DNA of 64,000 nucleotides from Pseudomonadota bacterium (GTDB lineage Bacteria > Pseudomonadota > Gammaproteobacteria > Burkholderiales > Rhodocyclaceae): contig JAGTRU010000002.1 in NCBI GenBank assembly GCA_018261905.1, forward strand, positions 1 to 64,000, in the 5' to 3' direction. Numbering within the stretch: position 1 is the stretch's first letter; each line of letters opens with the position of its first letter. A program made the position numbers and the translations under genes. Under the pieces are notes generated by a model, which was not told the DNA's origin, made no database searches, and saw nothing but the letters and a program-made list of their open reading frames with translations. Shown here one piece after another: positions 1 through 8,541 of this stretch.

Positions 1-690
1 CATCGGCTCGCTTTCCGGGTGGTTGATGTTGTTCGGGATGATGGCGCGGCCGCGGGCGATTTCGCTGCGCACGAATTCCGGGGTGATTTCTTCCGGGATC
101 GAGGCGCCAAAGTTTTGGCCGGGATGCTGGCGGCCAAGCAGGGCAGCCATCTTTTCGCCCATTTTGCCGGTTGCCCGCAGCGATTCGATGTAGGCGCGAC
201 GATTGTTGTTTTCGCGGATGGCTACGTATTCCATCTCCGGCGTGATGATGCCCAGGCGGGCGTAGTGCATCTGGCTGACGTTCTTGCCGGCCTTGGCGCG
301 CAAGGGTTTACGGTGCAGGCCGGGGAAGCGCAGTTCGTCGAGGGATTTGTCGTCGGCCCGTTTCTGGCCGAACTCGGAGCTCAGGCCGGGCAATTCCTCG
401 ACATCGCCGCGCTCGGCGATCCAGCCGGCGCGCAGGGCGGGCAGACCGCTGCGGATGTCGATTTTGGCAGCCGGGTCGGAATAGGGACCGGAGCAGTCGT
501 AAACATAGATCGGCGGATTCTTTTCACCACCGAAGGCAGTCGGCGTGTCGTCCTGCGAAATTGCGCGCATCGGCACCTGAATGTCAGGGCGGCTGCCTTC
601 GATATAGACCTTGCGCGAATTGGGCAGCGGCTGGACAGCGGCCGCGTCCACATGGGCGTTGGCGGCGAGAAATTGTTCGGTGGCGTTCAT
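1..690 (-). CDS. thiC: phosphomethylpyrimidine synthase ThiC, N-terminal 230 residues (runs off window)
   Basis: ThiC is the radical-SAM enzyme that converts aminoimidazole ribotide to the HMP-phosphate pyrimidine of thiamine. Reading the minus strand from ATG at 690, the frame stays open to base 1 and gives the ThiC N-terminal region: an early SRKVYI-like stretch (here [13 protein letters not shown]), then [11 protein letters not shown], then QMHYARLG, ending at NHPESEPM. In the family NHPE(S)EPM precedes the catalytic barrel, so the barrel and the C-terminal CxxC radical-SAM motif lie outside the window. The start is supported by an AAGGAAG ribosome site a few bases upstream and by the TPP riboswitch just before it. 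It is probably controlled only by that riboswitch. The identification is very secure; the gene is cut by the window edge, not broken. Confidence 0.96.
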   Translation of the reverse strand, partial: MNATEQFLAANAHVDAAAVQPLPNSRKVYIEGSRPDIQVPMRAISQDDTPTAFGGEKNPPIYVYDCSGPYSDPAAKIDIRSGLPALRAGWIAERGDVEELPGLSSEFGQKRADDKSLDELRFPGLHRKPLRAKAGKNVSQMHYARLGIITPEMEYVAIRENNNRRAYIESLRATGKMGEKMAALLGRQHPGQNFGASIPEEITPEFVRSEIARGRAIIPNNINHPESEPM

Positions 691-760
691 GGTTCTTCCT
701 TGCATGGGTGCAACGGGGTAAGACGGGCAAGGAGCGATCAGGTTCCGCAAGTGCGGAATT

Positions 761-845
761 CGTTTCCCTACGACGGCATGACCCGGTCAGGTTCGAAGGG
801 TTTTTCTCAGCCCCTGCACTGCCGGGCACCCCTAACGAGTGGGTC
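761..845 (-). promoter_or_regulatory. TPP riboswitch (THI element) upstream of thiC
   Basis: On the minus strand the leader carries the conserved TPP aptamer landmarks in order: GGGGTGCCC, then GGGGCTGAGA (the THI box), then ACCCTTCGAACCTGACCGGG, then a GTAGGGAAACG close. Known THI elements fold into this three-way junction and repress thi genes when thiamine pyrophosphate is bound. A hairpin (TTCCGC-loop-GCGGAA, 742-757) lies between aptamer and start codon and may be part of the expression platform. It has no U-run, so translational control is more likely than termination. Confidence 0.95.
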
Positions 846-970
846 GCAAGTTACTGGAAACACAGGCAAAATGCAAGGCAGGTCATTCTTCCCTCAAGAT
901 TTCGCCAATCTGGCCGAAATAACATTGCCAAGCGCTAGAATTTAATCGAAAAAGATAACAGAGGTTTTTG

Positions 971-2446
971 ATGCGCCTTCTCACCATTGCCGTCTTGCTG
1001 GCCAGCCTGCCCTGGGCTGCCCTGGCGGCACCTACCTGGCAGACGATTTCCTCCGAACCGGGGAAGAAAATCGAGCTTGACCGCACCAGCATCAAGCGCG
1101 AGGACGGCGGCAAGGTTCAGGCGCAGGCCAGGGTCATCCTCGAGAAGGAGTTGATCGACAGCAAGACCGGTACCGGCTACCGCTTCATCGAGGCCATCAC
1201 CCGCTACGACTGCACCTCGCGCAACGCCAGCACGATCAAGCGCATTTTCAAGAAGAACGAAACCGACGTCATTCGCGAAGAAGACATCAAGGGCCCCGAC
1301 CTGCCGGTGCGCAGCGGCACGCTCGACGACAAGGTGCTGCACGAAGTCTGTCGTCCGGCCAAGGATAGTCCGGTCGTCGTGGCGCAAAAGGCCAACGAGG
1401 CGGCCGAGCAGCTCAAACTGGCCAATGAGGCGCTCCTCAAGAAGGAACTGGCCAAGCCGGACAAGCCGCTCGCCCCGGCCAAAAGCGCCGACCACGCCGG
1501 GCAGGCGGAAGTTGTCAAACTCCAGGAAAGCACGCCGATCAGCTCGATTCGCCCGAATCTGAAAGCGGCCATGGAGACCGACAAGGGATCCCAGGCGGTC
1601 AAGGAAAGCCCGCCCGCCAAGGAAGTGTCGCCGCCACCGCCGCCGCCCAAGTCATCGACCATCATTGTCCATACCCTGCCGACGCCGACCCCGAGCCGAA
1701 TCCGGAAAGCGGCCAAAAACGAAGGCTATATGCTGGAACTGGCCCACAGCGAGCCGGCCATTCAGCATTCGCAAATCCACTGGGACTACGAAGGCGAAGG
1801 CGGTCCCGACAACTGGTCCAGACTGGATCCGCAAAATAAGGCCTGCGCTACCGGCCGGCGCCAGTCGCCGATCGATATCCGGGATGGCATCAAGGTCGAC
1901 CTGGAACAGATCAAGTTCAATTACCGCCCCTCAACCTTCCGCATTACCGACAACGGCCATACCGTTCAGGTCGCGGTCGGTGACAGTTCCATCTCCCTGA
2001 CCGGCAAGAGTTACGAACTGGTGCAGTTCCATTTCCATCGCCCGTCCGAGGAAAAGATCAATGGCCAGCGCTTCGACATGGTGGTGCATCTCGTGCACAA
2101 GGCCGACGACGGCCAGTTGGCGGTGGTCGCCGTACTGCTCGAGCGGGGCAGCGAGAATCCCTTCATCCAGATGCTGTGGAACAACCTGCCGCTGGAAAAG
2201 AACGTCCCGGTGGCGCCGCCGGACCTGATCATCGATCCGGCCACCGTGCTTCCGGCCAGCCGCAACTACTACACCTACATGGGCTCGCTGACCACGCCCC
2301 CCTGCTCGGAAGGCGTCCTGTGGCTGGTCATGAAACAACCGGTGCAGGCCTCGGCGGAACAAATCGGTATTTTCTCGCGGCTCTACCGCAATAACGCCCG
2401 ACCGATTCAACCGACGGCGGATCGCCTGATCAAGGAAGGTCGTTGA
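971..2446 (+). CDS. exported alpha-carbonic anhydrase with N-terminal surface-adhesin-E-like domain
   Basis: This 491-residue protein has a clear signal peptide (about residues 1-20, ending ALAAP). Next is a domain of about 115 residues resembling the surface-adhesin protein E family (YDC and PVRSGTLDDK landmarks). A lysine/proline-rich linker with a run of six prolines follows, and then an alpha-type carbonic anhydrase from about residue 265 to the end. The zinc ligands are visible as QFHFH (H354, H356) and VVHLVH (H373). The substrate-loop motif TTPPCSEGV is also present, so the enzyme should hydrate CO2 in the periplasm. ATG at 971 follows a GAGG site; a TTG one codon earlier is less likely. 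Adhesin-E-like domains are common in betaproteobacterial periplasmic proteins, but their role is unclear. It stands alone, divergent from thiC. Confidence 0.9.
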   Translation: MRLLTIAVLLASLPWAALAAPTWQTISSEPGKKIELDRTSIKREDGGKVQAQARVILEKELIDSKTGTGYRFIEAITRYDCTSRNASTIKRIFKKNETDVIREEDIKGPDLPVRSGTLDDKVLHEVCRPAKDSPVVVAQKANEAAEQLKLANEALLKKELAKPDKPLAPAKSADHAGQAEVVKLQESTPISSIRPNLKAAMETDKGSQAVKESPPAKEVSPPPPPPKSSTIIVHTLPTPTPSRIRKAAKNEGYMLELAHSEPAIQHSQIHWDYEGEGGPDNWSRLDPQNKACATGRRQSPIDIRDGIKVDLEQIKFNYRPSTFRITDNGHTVQVAVGDSSISLTGKSYELVQFHFHRPSEEKINGQRFDMVVHLVHKADDGQLAVVAVLLERGSENPFIQMLWNNLPLEKNVPVAPPDLIIDPATVLPASRNYYTYMGSLTTPPCSEGVLWLVMKQPVQASAEQIGIFSRLYRNNARPIQPTADRLIKEGR

Positions 2447-2465
2447 CCTGCCACAAACGGCGGTG

Positions 2466-2497
2466 GTAACTTAATGACCGAACAGTCATTAAGTTAC
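2466..2497. promoter_or_regulatory. 13-bp inverted repeat, candidate TetR autoregulatory operator
   Basis: GTAACTTAATGAC and GTCATTAAGTTAC are perfect inverted repeats separated by six bases (CGAACA). The right arm ends two bases before the TetR start codon. TetR-family regulators typically bind such palindromes at their own promoter. The position over the ribosome-binding region is unusual. Confidence 0.7.
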
Positions 2498-2499
2498 TC

Positions 2500-3141
2500 A
2501 TGTCCGCCGCCCCCATTCGCAAACGCCGCAAGGAAGCCCGCCCCGCCGAACTGATGGCGGCTGCGCTCGGTCTCTTCGTCGACAAAGGCTACGCCGCCAC
2601 CCGCCTGGAAGATGTCGCGATCCGCGCCGGCGTTTCGAAAGGCACGCTCTACCTGTACTTCGACAGCAAGGAAGCGCTTTTCAAAGCGGTGATTCAGGAA
2701 GGTATCGTCCCGGTATTGCTCGAAAACGAGGCGATTGCCGCCCGCCACACGGGGAGCAGTTTCGAATTGCTGGAAAAACTGCTCGACCACTGGTGGGAAA
2801 AAATCGGCCGGACCGCTTTCGCCGGGATTCCCAAGCTGATGGTCGCCGAAGCGCGGAATTTCCCGGAAATTGCCCAGTTCTATTACGAAAACGTCATCCG
2901 CCGCGGCCGCGCCCTGGTTGGCACGGCACTGGAACGCGGCATGGCGAGCGGCGAATTTCGCCGGCTGGACGTTGAAACGACCATCGACGTCATCATTGCC
3001 CCGATCCTGATGCTGCTCATCTGGCGTTTTTCACTGGCCGGCTGCGAAAGCGTCGAGGCCGATCCGGCCCACTATCTGGCGGTCCACATGGACCTCGTAC
3101 GGCAGGGCCTGGGCAAAAGGGAGGCGGAGAGTCAGGTATAA
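2500..3141 (+). CDS. TetR/AcrR-family transcriptional regulator
   Basis: A 213-residue protein with a classic TetR N-terminal helix-turn-helix at about residues 20-60 (DVAIRAGVSKGTLYLYFDSKEALF) after a basic RKRRKEAR leader. The C-terminal ligand domain is typical of the AcrR-like group with a TetR_C-type fold. It reads in the same direction as pcm, rhodanese and tolC, which start 62 bases downstream, so it may regulate the tolC operon. The ATG at 2500 has no Shine-Dalgarno; the palindromic operator occupies that place, so the message may be leaderless or start further upstream. Family assignment is secure. The ligand and target are unknown. Confidence 0.9.
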   Translation: MSAAPIRKRRKEARPAELMAAALGLFVDKGYAATRLEDVAIRAGVSKGTLYLYFDSKEALFKAVIQEGIVPVLLENEAIAARHTGSSFELLEKLLDHWWEKIGRTAFAGIPKLMVAEARNFPEIAQFYYENVIRRGRALVGTALERGMASGEFRRLDVETTIDVIIAPILMLLIWRFSLAGCESVEADPAHYLAVHMDLVRQGLGKREAESQV

Positions 3142-3162
3142 TTTTGCTTTGTCGGAATCAAT

Positions 3163-3182
3163 ATATTAGCTTGTGCTAATAT
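3163..3182. promoter_or_regulatory. perfect 8-bp palindrome before pcm
   Basis: ATATTAGC and GCTAATAT form a perfect inverted repeat with a 4-base spacer, about 20 bases upstream of the pcm start. It differs in sequence from the operator at 2466-2497. It could be a binding site for another regulator or an mRNA hairpin. AT-rich promoter-like sequence surrounds it. Confidence 0.45.
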
Positions 3183-3203
3183 TACGCCTGCGGAGACCCC
3201 CAC

Positions 3204-3857
3204 ATGAATATCGAGCAAGCCCGTTTCAACATGATCGAACAACAGATCCGCCCCTGGGAGGTGCTGGATCCGCAGGTTCTCGACCTGCTTTTCGTTGTCA
3301 AGCGCGAGGACTTCGTGCCGGCCGCCTATCGCAATCTGGCCTTCGCCGACATGGAAATCCCGCTCGGCAGCGGTCAGGTCATGCTGGCGCCGCGCGTCGA
3401 AGCCAAGCTGCTGCAGGAACTGACCATCAAGAAAACCGACAAGGTTCTCGAAATCGGCACCGGCAGCGGCTACATGGCCGCCCTGCTGGCCGCCCGCGCC
3501 GAACACGTGGTCACTGTCGAAGTGCGCCCGGAACTGGCCGACTTCGCCCGGCAGAATCTCGAACGGGCCGGTGTCACCAATGTCAGCATCGAAGTCGCCG
3601 ATGGCGCCAAGGGCTGGTCGCAAAACGCTCCCTACGACGCCATCGTCGTTTCCGGCTCGGTGCCCGTGCTGCCCGACGCCCTGCTCAAGCAATTACGCGT
3701 CGGCGGCCGCTTGGCAGTCATCGTCGGCGAAGCACCGGTCATGGAAGCCCAGTTGATCACCTGTACCGCCGACGGCATCTACAACACCATCAACCTGTTC
3801 GAAACGGTCGTTCCGGCGCTCGACGGGACGCCCGCCAAGGACAGCTTTATTTTCTGA
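3204..3857 (+). CDS. pcm: protein-L-isoaspartate O-methyltransferase
   Basis: A 217-residue SAM-dependent methyltransferase that repairs isoaspartyl residues in aged proteins. The family start MIEQQIRPWEVLDPQVL, the SAM-binding motif VLEIGTGSGYMAALLA (about residues 80-95) and the post-motif VEVRPELA are all visible. Length matches the family. A GGAGA ribosome site precedes ATG 3204. Its stop overlaps the start of the rhodanese gene (TGATG), and tolC follows 7 bases after that. This order (pcm, rhodanese, tolC) recurs in betaproteobacteria as far as I recall. Which envelope proteins it repairs, if any, cannot be told from the sequence. Confidence 0.93.
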   Translation: MNIEQARFNMIEQQIRPWEVLDPQVLDLLFVVKREDFVPAAYRNLAFADMEIPLGSGQVMLAPRVEAKLLQELTIKKTDKVLEIGTGSGYMAALLAARAEHVVTVEVRPELADFARQNLERAGVTNVSIEVADGAKGWSQNAPYDAIVVSGSVPVLPDALLKQLRVGGRLAVIVGEAPVMEAQLITCTADGIYNTINLFETVVPALDGTPAKDSFIF

Positions 3858-4180
3858 TGCAACAACTTCGCCCACGCCAACTTGCCGAATGGCTGGCCGA
3901 TGCCAGCCGTCCCCAACCGCTCCTGCTCGACGTGCGCGAAGCCTGGGAATACGAGCTTTGCCATCTGCCGGATACGCAACACATTCCGATGCACGTCGTG
4001 CCGGCCCGCTGCGCCGAACTACCGACCGACCGGGATATCGTGGTCATCTGCCATCACGGCGGGCGCAGCATGCAGGTCGCGATGTTCCTGGAGCGCCAGG
4101 GCTATGCGGCCGTTCATAACCTGGCAGGAGGCGTCGACGCCTGGGCCAATGAAGTAGACGCCAGCCTGCGCCGTTATTGA
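3857..4180 (+). CDS. single-domain rhodanese-like protein
   Basis: A 107-residue protein consisting of one rhodanese domain: LLLDVREAWEYELCHLPD near the N-terminus, and the active-site loop VICHHGGRSMQVA with the catalytic cysteine at about residue 64. The domain ends in NLAGGVDAWA. Such small GlpE/PspE-like proteins transfer sulfane sulfur or carry persulfide. There is no signal peptide, so it is cytoplasmic. Translation is coupled to pcm by the TGATG overlap at 3855-3859, and tolC begins 7 bases after its stop. The physiological acceptor is unknown. Confidence 0.88.
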   Translation: MQQLRPRQLAEWLADASRPQPLLLDVREAWEYELCHLPDTQHIPMHVVPARCAELPTDRDIVVICHHGGRSMQVAMFLERQGYAAVHNLAGGVDAWANEVDASLRRY

Positions 4181-4187
4181 GGACAGC

Positions 4188-5522
4188 ATGAAAAAACTTG
4201 CCTGGTTGATCGTTTCGCCGCTGCTCAGCTCGCCGCTCTTCGCCGCCGACCTGATGCAGGTTTATCGCCAGGCCCAGGACAATGATCCGACCTTTGCCGC
4301 CGCCCGTGCGGTGCGCGACGCCGGCCGTGAAAAGATGCCCCAGGGCCGCGCCGGATTGCTACCCAGCATCAGCCTGTCGGGCAACACGGTATGGAACAAG
4401 AATGAAATCTCGGCCCATAACGGCCCGACAATTACCAAACCCAACTACAACTCCAACGGCTATCAGTTAACCCTCTCCCAGCCCTTGTTCCGCTGGCAGA
4501 ACTGGGTCGGTTACCGGCAGTCGGAAATTCAGGTGGCGCAGGCCGAAGCGAATTTCGCCCAGGCCCGCCAGGACTTGATCCTGCGCGTCGCCCAGGCCTA
4601 TTTCGACGTCAATTACGGCACCGAGAGCCTGGCCGCGGTACGCGCCAACAAAGCGGCCATCGCCCAGCAACTGGAGTCGGCCAAGAAGAATTTCGAAGTC
4701 GGCACGGCCACCATCACCGACACCCATGAAGCGCAGGCCCGTTACGATCTGGCCCAGGCCCAGGAGATCGCCGCCGAAAGCGACCTGGAGATCAAGCAGC
4801 ATGCCCTGGCGGCGATTCTCGGCCAGGAAGCCGGCGCCCTGGCCAGCGTCCGCAAGGATGCACCGCTCACGCCGCCGCAGCCGAACGACATGAAGCAGTG
4901 GGTCGCCGCCGCCGAAAAGGACAGCCTGGCCGTCCAGGTGCAACAGGCCAATGCCGACATCGCGGCGCGCGAAGTCGACAAACAGCGGGCCGGCCATTAT
5001 CCAACTCTCGATCTGGTGGCCAACCAGGGACATTCGAAATCCTTCTCGACCCTATCTGGCGTTCCGGGCTCCTACGACACCGACTATACCAACGTCGGCC
5101 TGCAGCTCAACATCCCACTCTTCCAGGGCGGCCTGACCGTCTCCCGCCAGCGCGAAGCCGCCGCCAACCGGCAGGCGGCCGAATCCGGCCTCGAAGCAAG
5201 CCGCCGCAGCGCAACCCTGGCCGCCCGCCAGTACTATCTGGGTGTCGCCAATGGGTTGGCCCAGGTGCGGGCCCTGAAAGCCGCGCTGGTTTCGTCGCAG
5301 TCGGCCCTCGAATCGAACAAACTGGGTTATGAAGTCGGCGTGCGCATCAATATCGACGTGTTGAATGCCGAGAATCAGGTCTACGTCACCCGCCGCGACC
5401 TGGCCAAGGCGACGCTCGACACCCTGATGGCACAACTGCGTCTGAAGGCCGCCGTCGGCGCCCTGGGCGACGACGACGTGGCCCAGGTCAACACCCTGCT
5501 CGACCCGTCCAGCGCGCAATAA
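4188..5522 (+). CDS. tolC: TolC-family outer membrane efflux protein, type I secretion or efflux channel
   Basis: A 444-residue TolC-type outer-membrane factor. It has a signal peptide (MKKLAWLIVSPLLSSPLFA, cleaved before ADLMQVYRQA) and the typical opening DLMQVYRQAQDNDPTFAAARA. Two structural repeats follow, each with long heptad-rich helices and a strand pair; the second starts near QLNIPLFQGGLTVSRQ. It is the trimeric exit duct for efflux pumps and type I secretion. A GAGGA site precedes ATG 4188. No partner pump is adjacent; the RND and MFS pumps in this window carry their own outer-membrane factors. The stop lies within waaA (opposite strand), giving a 35-base convergent overlap. Confidence 0.92.
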   Translation: MKKLAWLIVSPLLSSPLFAADLMQVYRQAQDNDPTFAAARAVRDAGREKMPQGRAGLLPSISLSGNTVWNKNEISAHNGPTITKPNYNSNGYQLTLSQPLFRWQNWVGYRQSEIQVAQAEANFAQARQDLILRVAQAYFDVNYGTESLAAVRANKAAIAQQLESAKKNFEVGTATITDTHEAQARYDLAQAQEIAAESDLEIKQHALAAILGQEAGALASVRKDAPLTPPQPNDMKQWVAAAEKDSLAVQVQQANADIAAREVDKQRAGHYPTLDLVANQGHSKSFSTLSGVPGSYDTDYTNVGLQLNIPLFQGGLTVSRQREAAANRQAAESGLEASRRSATLAARQYYLGVANGLAQVRALKAALVSSQSALESNKLGYEVGVRINIDVLNAENQVYVTRRDLAKATLDTLMAQLRLKAAVGALGDDDVAQVNTLLDPSSAQ

Positions 5523-6747
5523 GCGCCAGCGTGCGCTGCGCCGCGCCCTGATGGGCCGCGGCAAATTCAGCGGCTGCCCGGCACATCGCGGCCAGTTCAT
5601 TCTTTTCCCGCAACAAGGCAGCTACCGCCTGCCCCAGTTCCGCCACGTCGGCCACCCGCCGCGCCGCCCCAGCGGCAATGGCATCTTCGGTCGCCTGCAG
5701 GAAATTGAAGGTATGCGGCCCGACCAGCACCGGACAGCCGCAGGCGGCGGCCTCGATGAGGTTCTGCCCGCCGAGCGGCAACAGGCTGCCGCCGATGAAA
5801 GCGACATCGGCCATGGCGTAATAGGCCGCCATTTCGCCCATGCTGTCGCCCAGCCAGACCTGCGTTTCAAGCTGCGGCAAGGCGGCGCTACGGCGCCCGG
5901 CGGCGAGACCGCGGCGCTGCAGCAGAGCGGCGACTTCGGCGAAACGCTGTGGATGGCGCGGCACCAGCACCAACAGGGCTTCTGGCCAAGCCAACCGGGC
6001 GAAGGCATCAAGCACCAGCTCTTCTTCGCCTTCGCGCGTACTGGCCGCCAGCCACACTGGCCGCTCGCCGATGGCGGCCCGCCAGCCCTGGCCAAGGGCA
6101 AGCTGCGCGGCCGCCGGCATCACGTCGAATTTGAGATTGCCGCAGATCTCGACCCGTGGCGCGCCGAGACCGCTCAAGCGCTCGGCATCGCCCGCCGTTT
6201 GCGCGGCCACGCCGGCCAGCGAAGCAAAGGCCGGCCGCACCAGAGCCGGCAATTTGCCGTAACCGCGCGCCGAACGCGCTGACAACCGGGCATTGGCCAG
6301 GACCACCGGAACCCCCGCCACCTGAGCGCCGGCCAGCAGATTGGGCCAGATTTCGGTTTCCATCAGCAGGCCGAAAGCCGGCGAAAAATGCCGGAAAAAG
6401 CGGCCTACGGCGCCGGGATAGTCATAGGGCAGATAGGCCTGGATCACCTTCTCGCCATAGACCTGCCGCCCCGCTTGGCGCCCGGTCGGCGTCATGCCGG
6501 TGAGCAGGATGCGATGCTCCGGCCAGCGCGCCTGCAAGCCTTCGATCAGCGGTTGGGCGGCGCGCGTCTCGCCGACCGAGACGGCATGCACCCAGATCAG
6601 CTTGGCCGGTGCCAGCGGGCCGTAGAAACCGTAACGTTCGCCCAGTTGGTGCAGGTATTCCGGCTGTTTGCGGGCGCGCCAGAGCAGGCGCAGCCAGATC
6701 AGCGGCGTGATCAGGTAAAGCAGCAGCGAATAGAGCAGACGCGCCAT
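5488..6747 (-). CDS. waaA: 3-deoxy-D-manno-octulosonic acid (Kdo) transferase
   Basis: A 419-residue GT-B enzyme that attaches Kdo to lipid A at the inner face of the cytoplasmic membrane. The N-terminal membrane anchor (about residues 4-22) is visible. It is followed by the family motif WVHAVSVGETRAAQPL with the catalytic region, then LLMETEIWPNL, and the nucleotide-binding C-terminal half with FIGGSLLPLGGQNLIEAAACG and VGPHTFNF. Length is standard. It overlaps waaC by four bases (ATGA at 6747), so the two are co-translated. The 3' end overlaps tolC tail to tail. Confidence 0.95.
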   Translation of the reverse strand: MARLLYSLLLYLITPLIWLRLLWRARKQPEYLHQLGERYGFYGPLAPAKLIWVHAVSVGETRAAQPLIEGLQARWPEHRILLTGMTPTGRQAGRQVYGEKVIQAYLPYDYPGAVGRFFRHFSPAFGLLMETEIWPNLLAGAQVAGVPVVLANARLSARSARGYGKLPALVRPAFASLAGVAAQTAGDAERLSGLGAPRVEICGNLKFDVMPAAAQLALGQGWRAAIGERPVWLAASTREGEEELVLDAFARLAWPEALLVLVPRHPQRFAEVAALLQRRGLAAGRRSAALPQLETQVWLGDSMGEMAAYYAMADVAFIGGSLLPLGGQNLIEAAACGCPVLVGPHTFNFLQATEDAIAAGAARRVADVAELGQAVAALLREKNELAAMCRAAAEFAAAHQGAAQRTLALIARWTGRAGC

Positions 6748-7700
6748 CAGGCGAGTACCGGCTGCAATTCGGCGAGCACGGCAGAGACCTCGGGAATCTG
6801 CGCCCGGCCGCCGAGATTGCGGTAGAACCCGGCACCGAGCACCCCGGTCAGGCCCGGATCGGTGGCGGTGTACAGGGCGACGGTCGGGACTTTCAGGGCG
6901 ACGGCCAGGTGGCTTAGCCCGGTATCGACACCGACCGCGGCTCGGGCGCCGGCCAGCACCGCCGCGAGATCCGGGATGGTCAGCGGCGGTGCCGCCAGCG
7001 CACCCGGAATGCCGGCCACCAGGCGGGCGGCCCGCTCGCGCTCGGGCTGCGTGCCGCCGGGCAGGACGGCCCGCAAGCCCCGGGCATGCAGCGCCTGGCC
7101 GAGGGCCAGCCAGTGTTCATCGGGCCACAACTTGTCGTCGCGGCTGGTGGCCGTCAGGAGAACGACGTAAGGTGAGTCCGGCAGCCAGTCGAACTTGGCC
7201 GGCGCCACCGCGATGCCATAATCCACCGCCGAGGCAAGTTCATAACCGAGCGCGGCGGCTGCCAGTTGGCGATTGCGGACAACGGCATGCAGATCGCGGG
7301 AAACGCTGAAGCGCCGGTCGTAAAGCCCGGCAGCGATCGGCTCGCGGATCGAGTCGGCGGCATAGCCAGCGCGCGGACCACGCGCCCGACCAGCGAGGTA
7401 GGCGCTTTTCAGCAAACCCTGGGTGTCGATCACCGCCGCGTAATACTCGCCCTGCAAGGCCTGGCGACAGACGCCAATTTCCCGCCAGGTCTGTGCCTTG
7501 AACAGATTCCTGCGCCAGCGCCGGAGAGCGACCGGGATAACCTGTTCGACGTCGGGATGCAAACGGGGAATGGCCGCAAAACTCTCCTCGACGCACCAGT
7601 CGATGACCGCCTCGGGGAAATGTTGGCGGATGTCGCTGACCACCGGCAAATTGTGGATGACGTCGCCAAGCGAAGAAGTTTTCACGAGCAGGATGCGCAT
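6747..7700 (-). CDS. waaC: lipopolysaccharide heptosyltransferase I
   Basis: A 317-residue GT9 glycosyltransferase that adds the first heptose to Kdo2-lipid A. The family opening MRILLVKTSSLGDVIHNLPVV is at the chosen ATG (7700). WCVEESFAAIPRLHP and the C-terminal GVDTGLSHLAVALKVPTVALY nucleotide-sugar motif follow. An in-frame extension upstream of 7700 shows no family similarity and overlaps the divergent glycosyltransferase, so it was dropped. Only 40 bases separate it from that gene, and these must hold both promoters. The order waaC then waaA forms one operon. Confidence 0.95.
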   Translation of the reverse strand: MRILLVKTSSLGDVIHNLPVVSDIRQHFPEAVIDWCVEESFAAIPRLHPDVEQVIPVALRRWRRNLFKAQTWREIGVCRQALQGEYYAAVIDTQGLLKSAYLAGRARGPRAGYAADSIREPIAAGLYDRRFSVSRDLHAVVRNRQLAAAALGYELASAVDYGIAVAPAKFDWLPDSPYVVLLTATSRDDKLWPDEHWLALGQALHARGLRAVLPGGTQPERERAARLVAGIPGALAAPPLTIPDLAAVLAGARAAVGVDTGLSHLAVALKVPTVALYTATDPGLTGVLGAGFYRNLGGRAQIPEVSAVLAELQPVLA

Positions 7701-7740
7701 CGGCAGATAAAATGACGTCTTTTCAAAGCCGCAATTATAA

Positions 7741-8511
7741 ATGCCCGCTCCCCGCCAGCCGCTATCAGTTGCCATCATCACGCTCAATGCGGCGACGCAG
7801 CTCGAAGCCTGCCTGCGTAGTGCGCAGTTCGCCGACGACATTGTCGTCGTCGATTCCGGCAGCAGCGATGGCACTGTTGAACTGGCCGAGCGCCATGGCG
7901 CCCGCGTCGTTCAGCAAGCTTGGCTGGGCTTTGGGCCGCAGAAGCAGTTTGCCGTCGAATCCGCCCGCCACGATTGGGTCTTGTGCCTGGATGCCGACGA
8001 ACGGGTGACGCCCGAATTGCAAGCCAGTATCGAAAACGCCCTGGGCGCGCCGGCCAACGGCGCCTACCGCTTTGCCCGCTGCAACCGTTTTCTCGGCCGC
8101 TACCTGAAACACGGCGAAGGCTATCCGGACTGGAGCCTGCGCCTCTTCGACCGGCGCCGGGCGCGCTGGTCGGACGACGCGGTACACGAAAAAGTTATCA
8201 GCGACGGCGCCATCGGCACGCTGGCCGGCGACCTGCTGCATGACTCCGCCGAATCGCTGGCCGCCTACCTGAGCAAACAGAACCGCTACACCTCGCTGGC
8301 CGCCGAGATGGCGCTGGCCGCCGGCAAGAAGACCGGTTTCGGGCGCATCGCCCTCAGCCCGCTGGTCCGTTTCGTCAAGTTCTATTTCATCCGCCAGGGC
8401 TTTCGCGACGGCCTGCCCGGGCTGATTCATATCGCCATCGGCTGTTTCAACAGTTTCATCAAATATTCCAAAATGCTGGAGCATGGCAAATCTGATGCTG
8501 CACTGCGGTAA
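7741..8511 (+). CDS. family 2 glycosyltransferase, LPS core WaaE/KdtX-like
   Basis: A 256-residue GT-A enzyme: SVAIITLNAATQLEACLRS at the N-terminus, the DDIVVVDSGSSDGT nucleotide-binding segment and the metal-binding LCLDADE (about residue 82). A basic hydrophobic C-terminal segment (about 200-235) resembles the membrane-associating tail of the WaaE/KdtX group, which adds beta-glucose to the inner LPS core. The position divergent from waaC supports an LPS role. The exact sugar is not determinable here. Confidence 0.88.
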   Translation: MPAPRQPLSVAIITLNAATQLEACLRSAQFADDIVVVDSGSSDGTVELAERHGARVVQQAWLGFGPQKQFAVESARHDWVLCLDADERVTPELQASIENALGAPANGAYRFARCNRFLGRYLKHGEGYPDWSLRLFDRRRARWSDDAVHEKVISDGAIGTLAGDLLHDSAESLAAYLSKQNRYTSLAAEMALAAGKKTGFGRIALSPLVRFVKFYFIRQGFRDGLPGLIHIAIGCFNSFIKYSKMLEHGKSDAALR

Positions 8512-8541
8512 AATCCCCACTTTCCACGCAGGACTGAACCC

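Noticed and set aside
19..945. Plus-strand frame of 308 codons across thiC and its riboswitch
   Set aside because: thiC motifs on the minus strand and the TPP aptamer explain the region.
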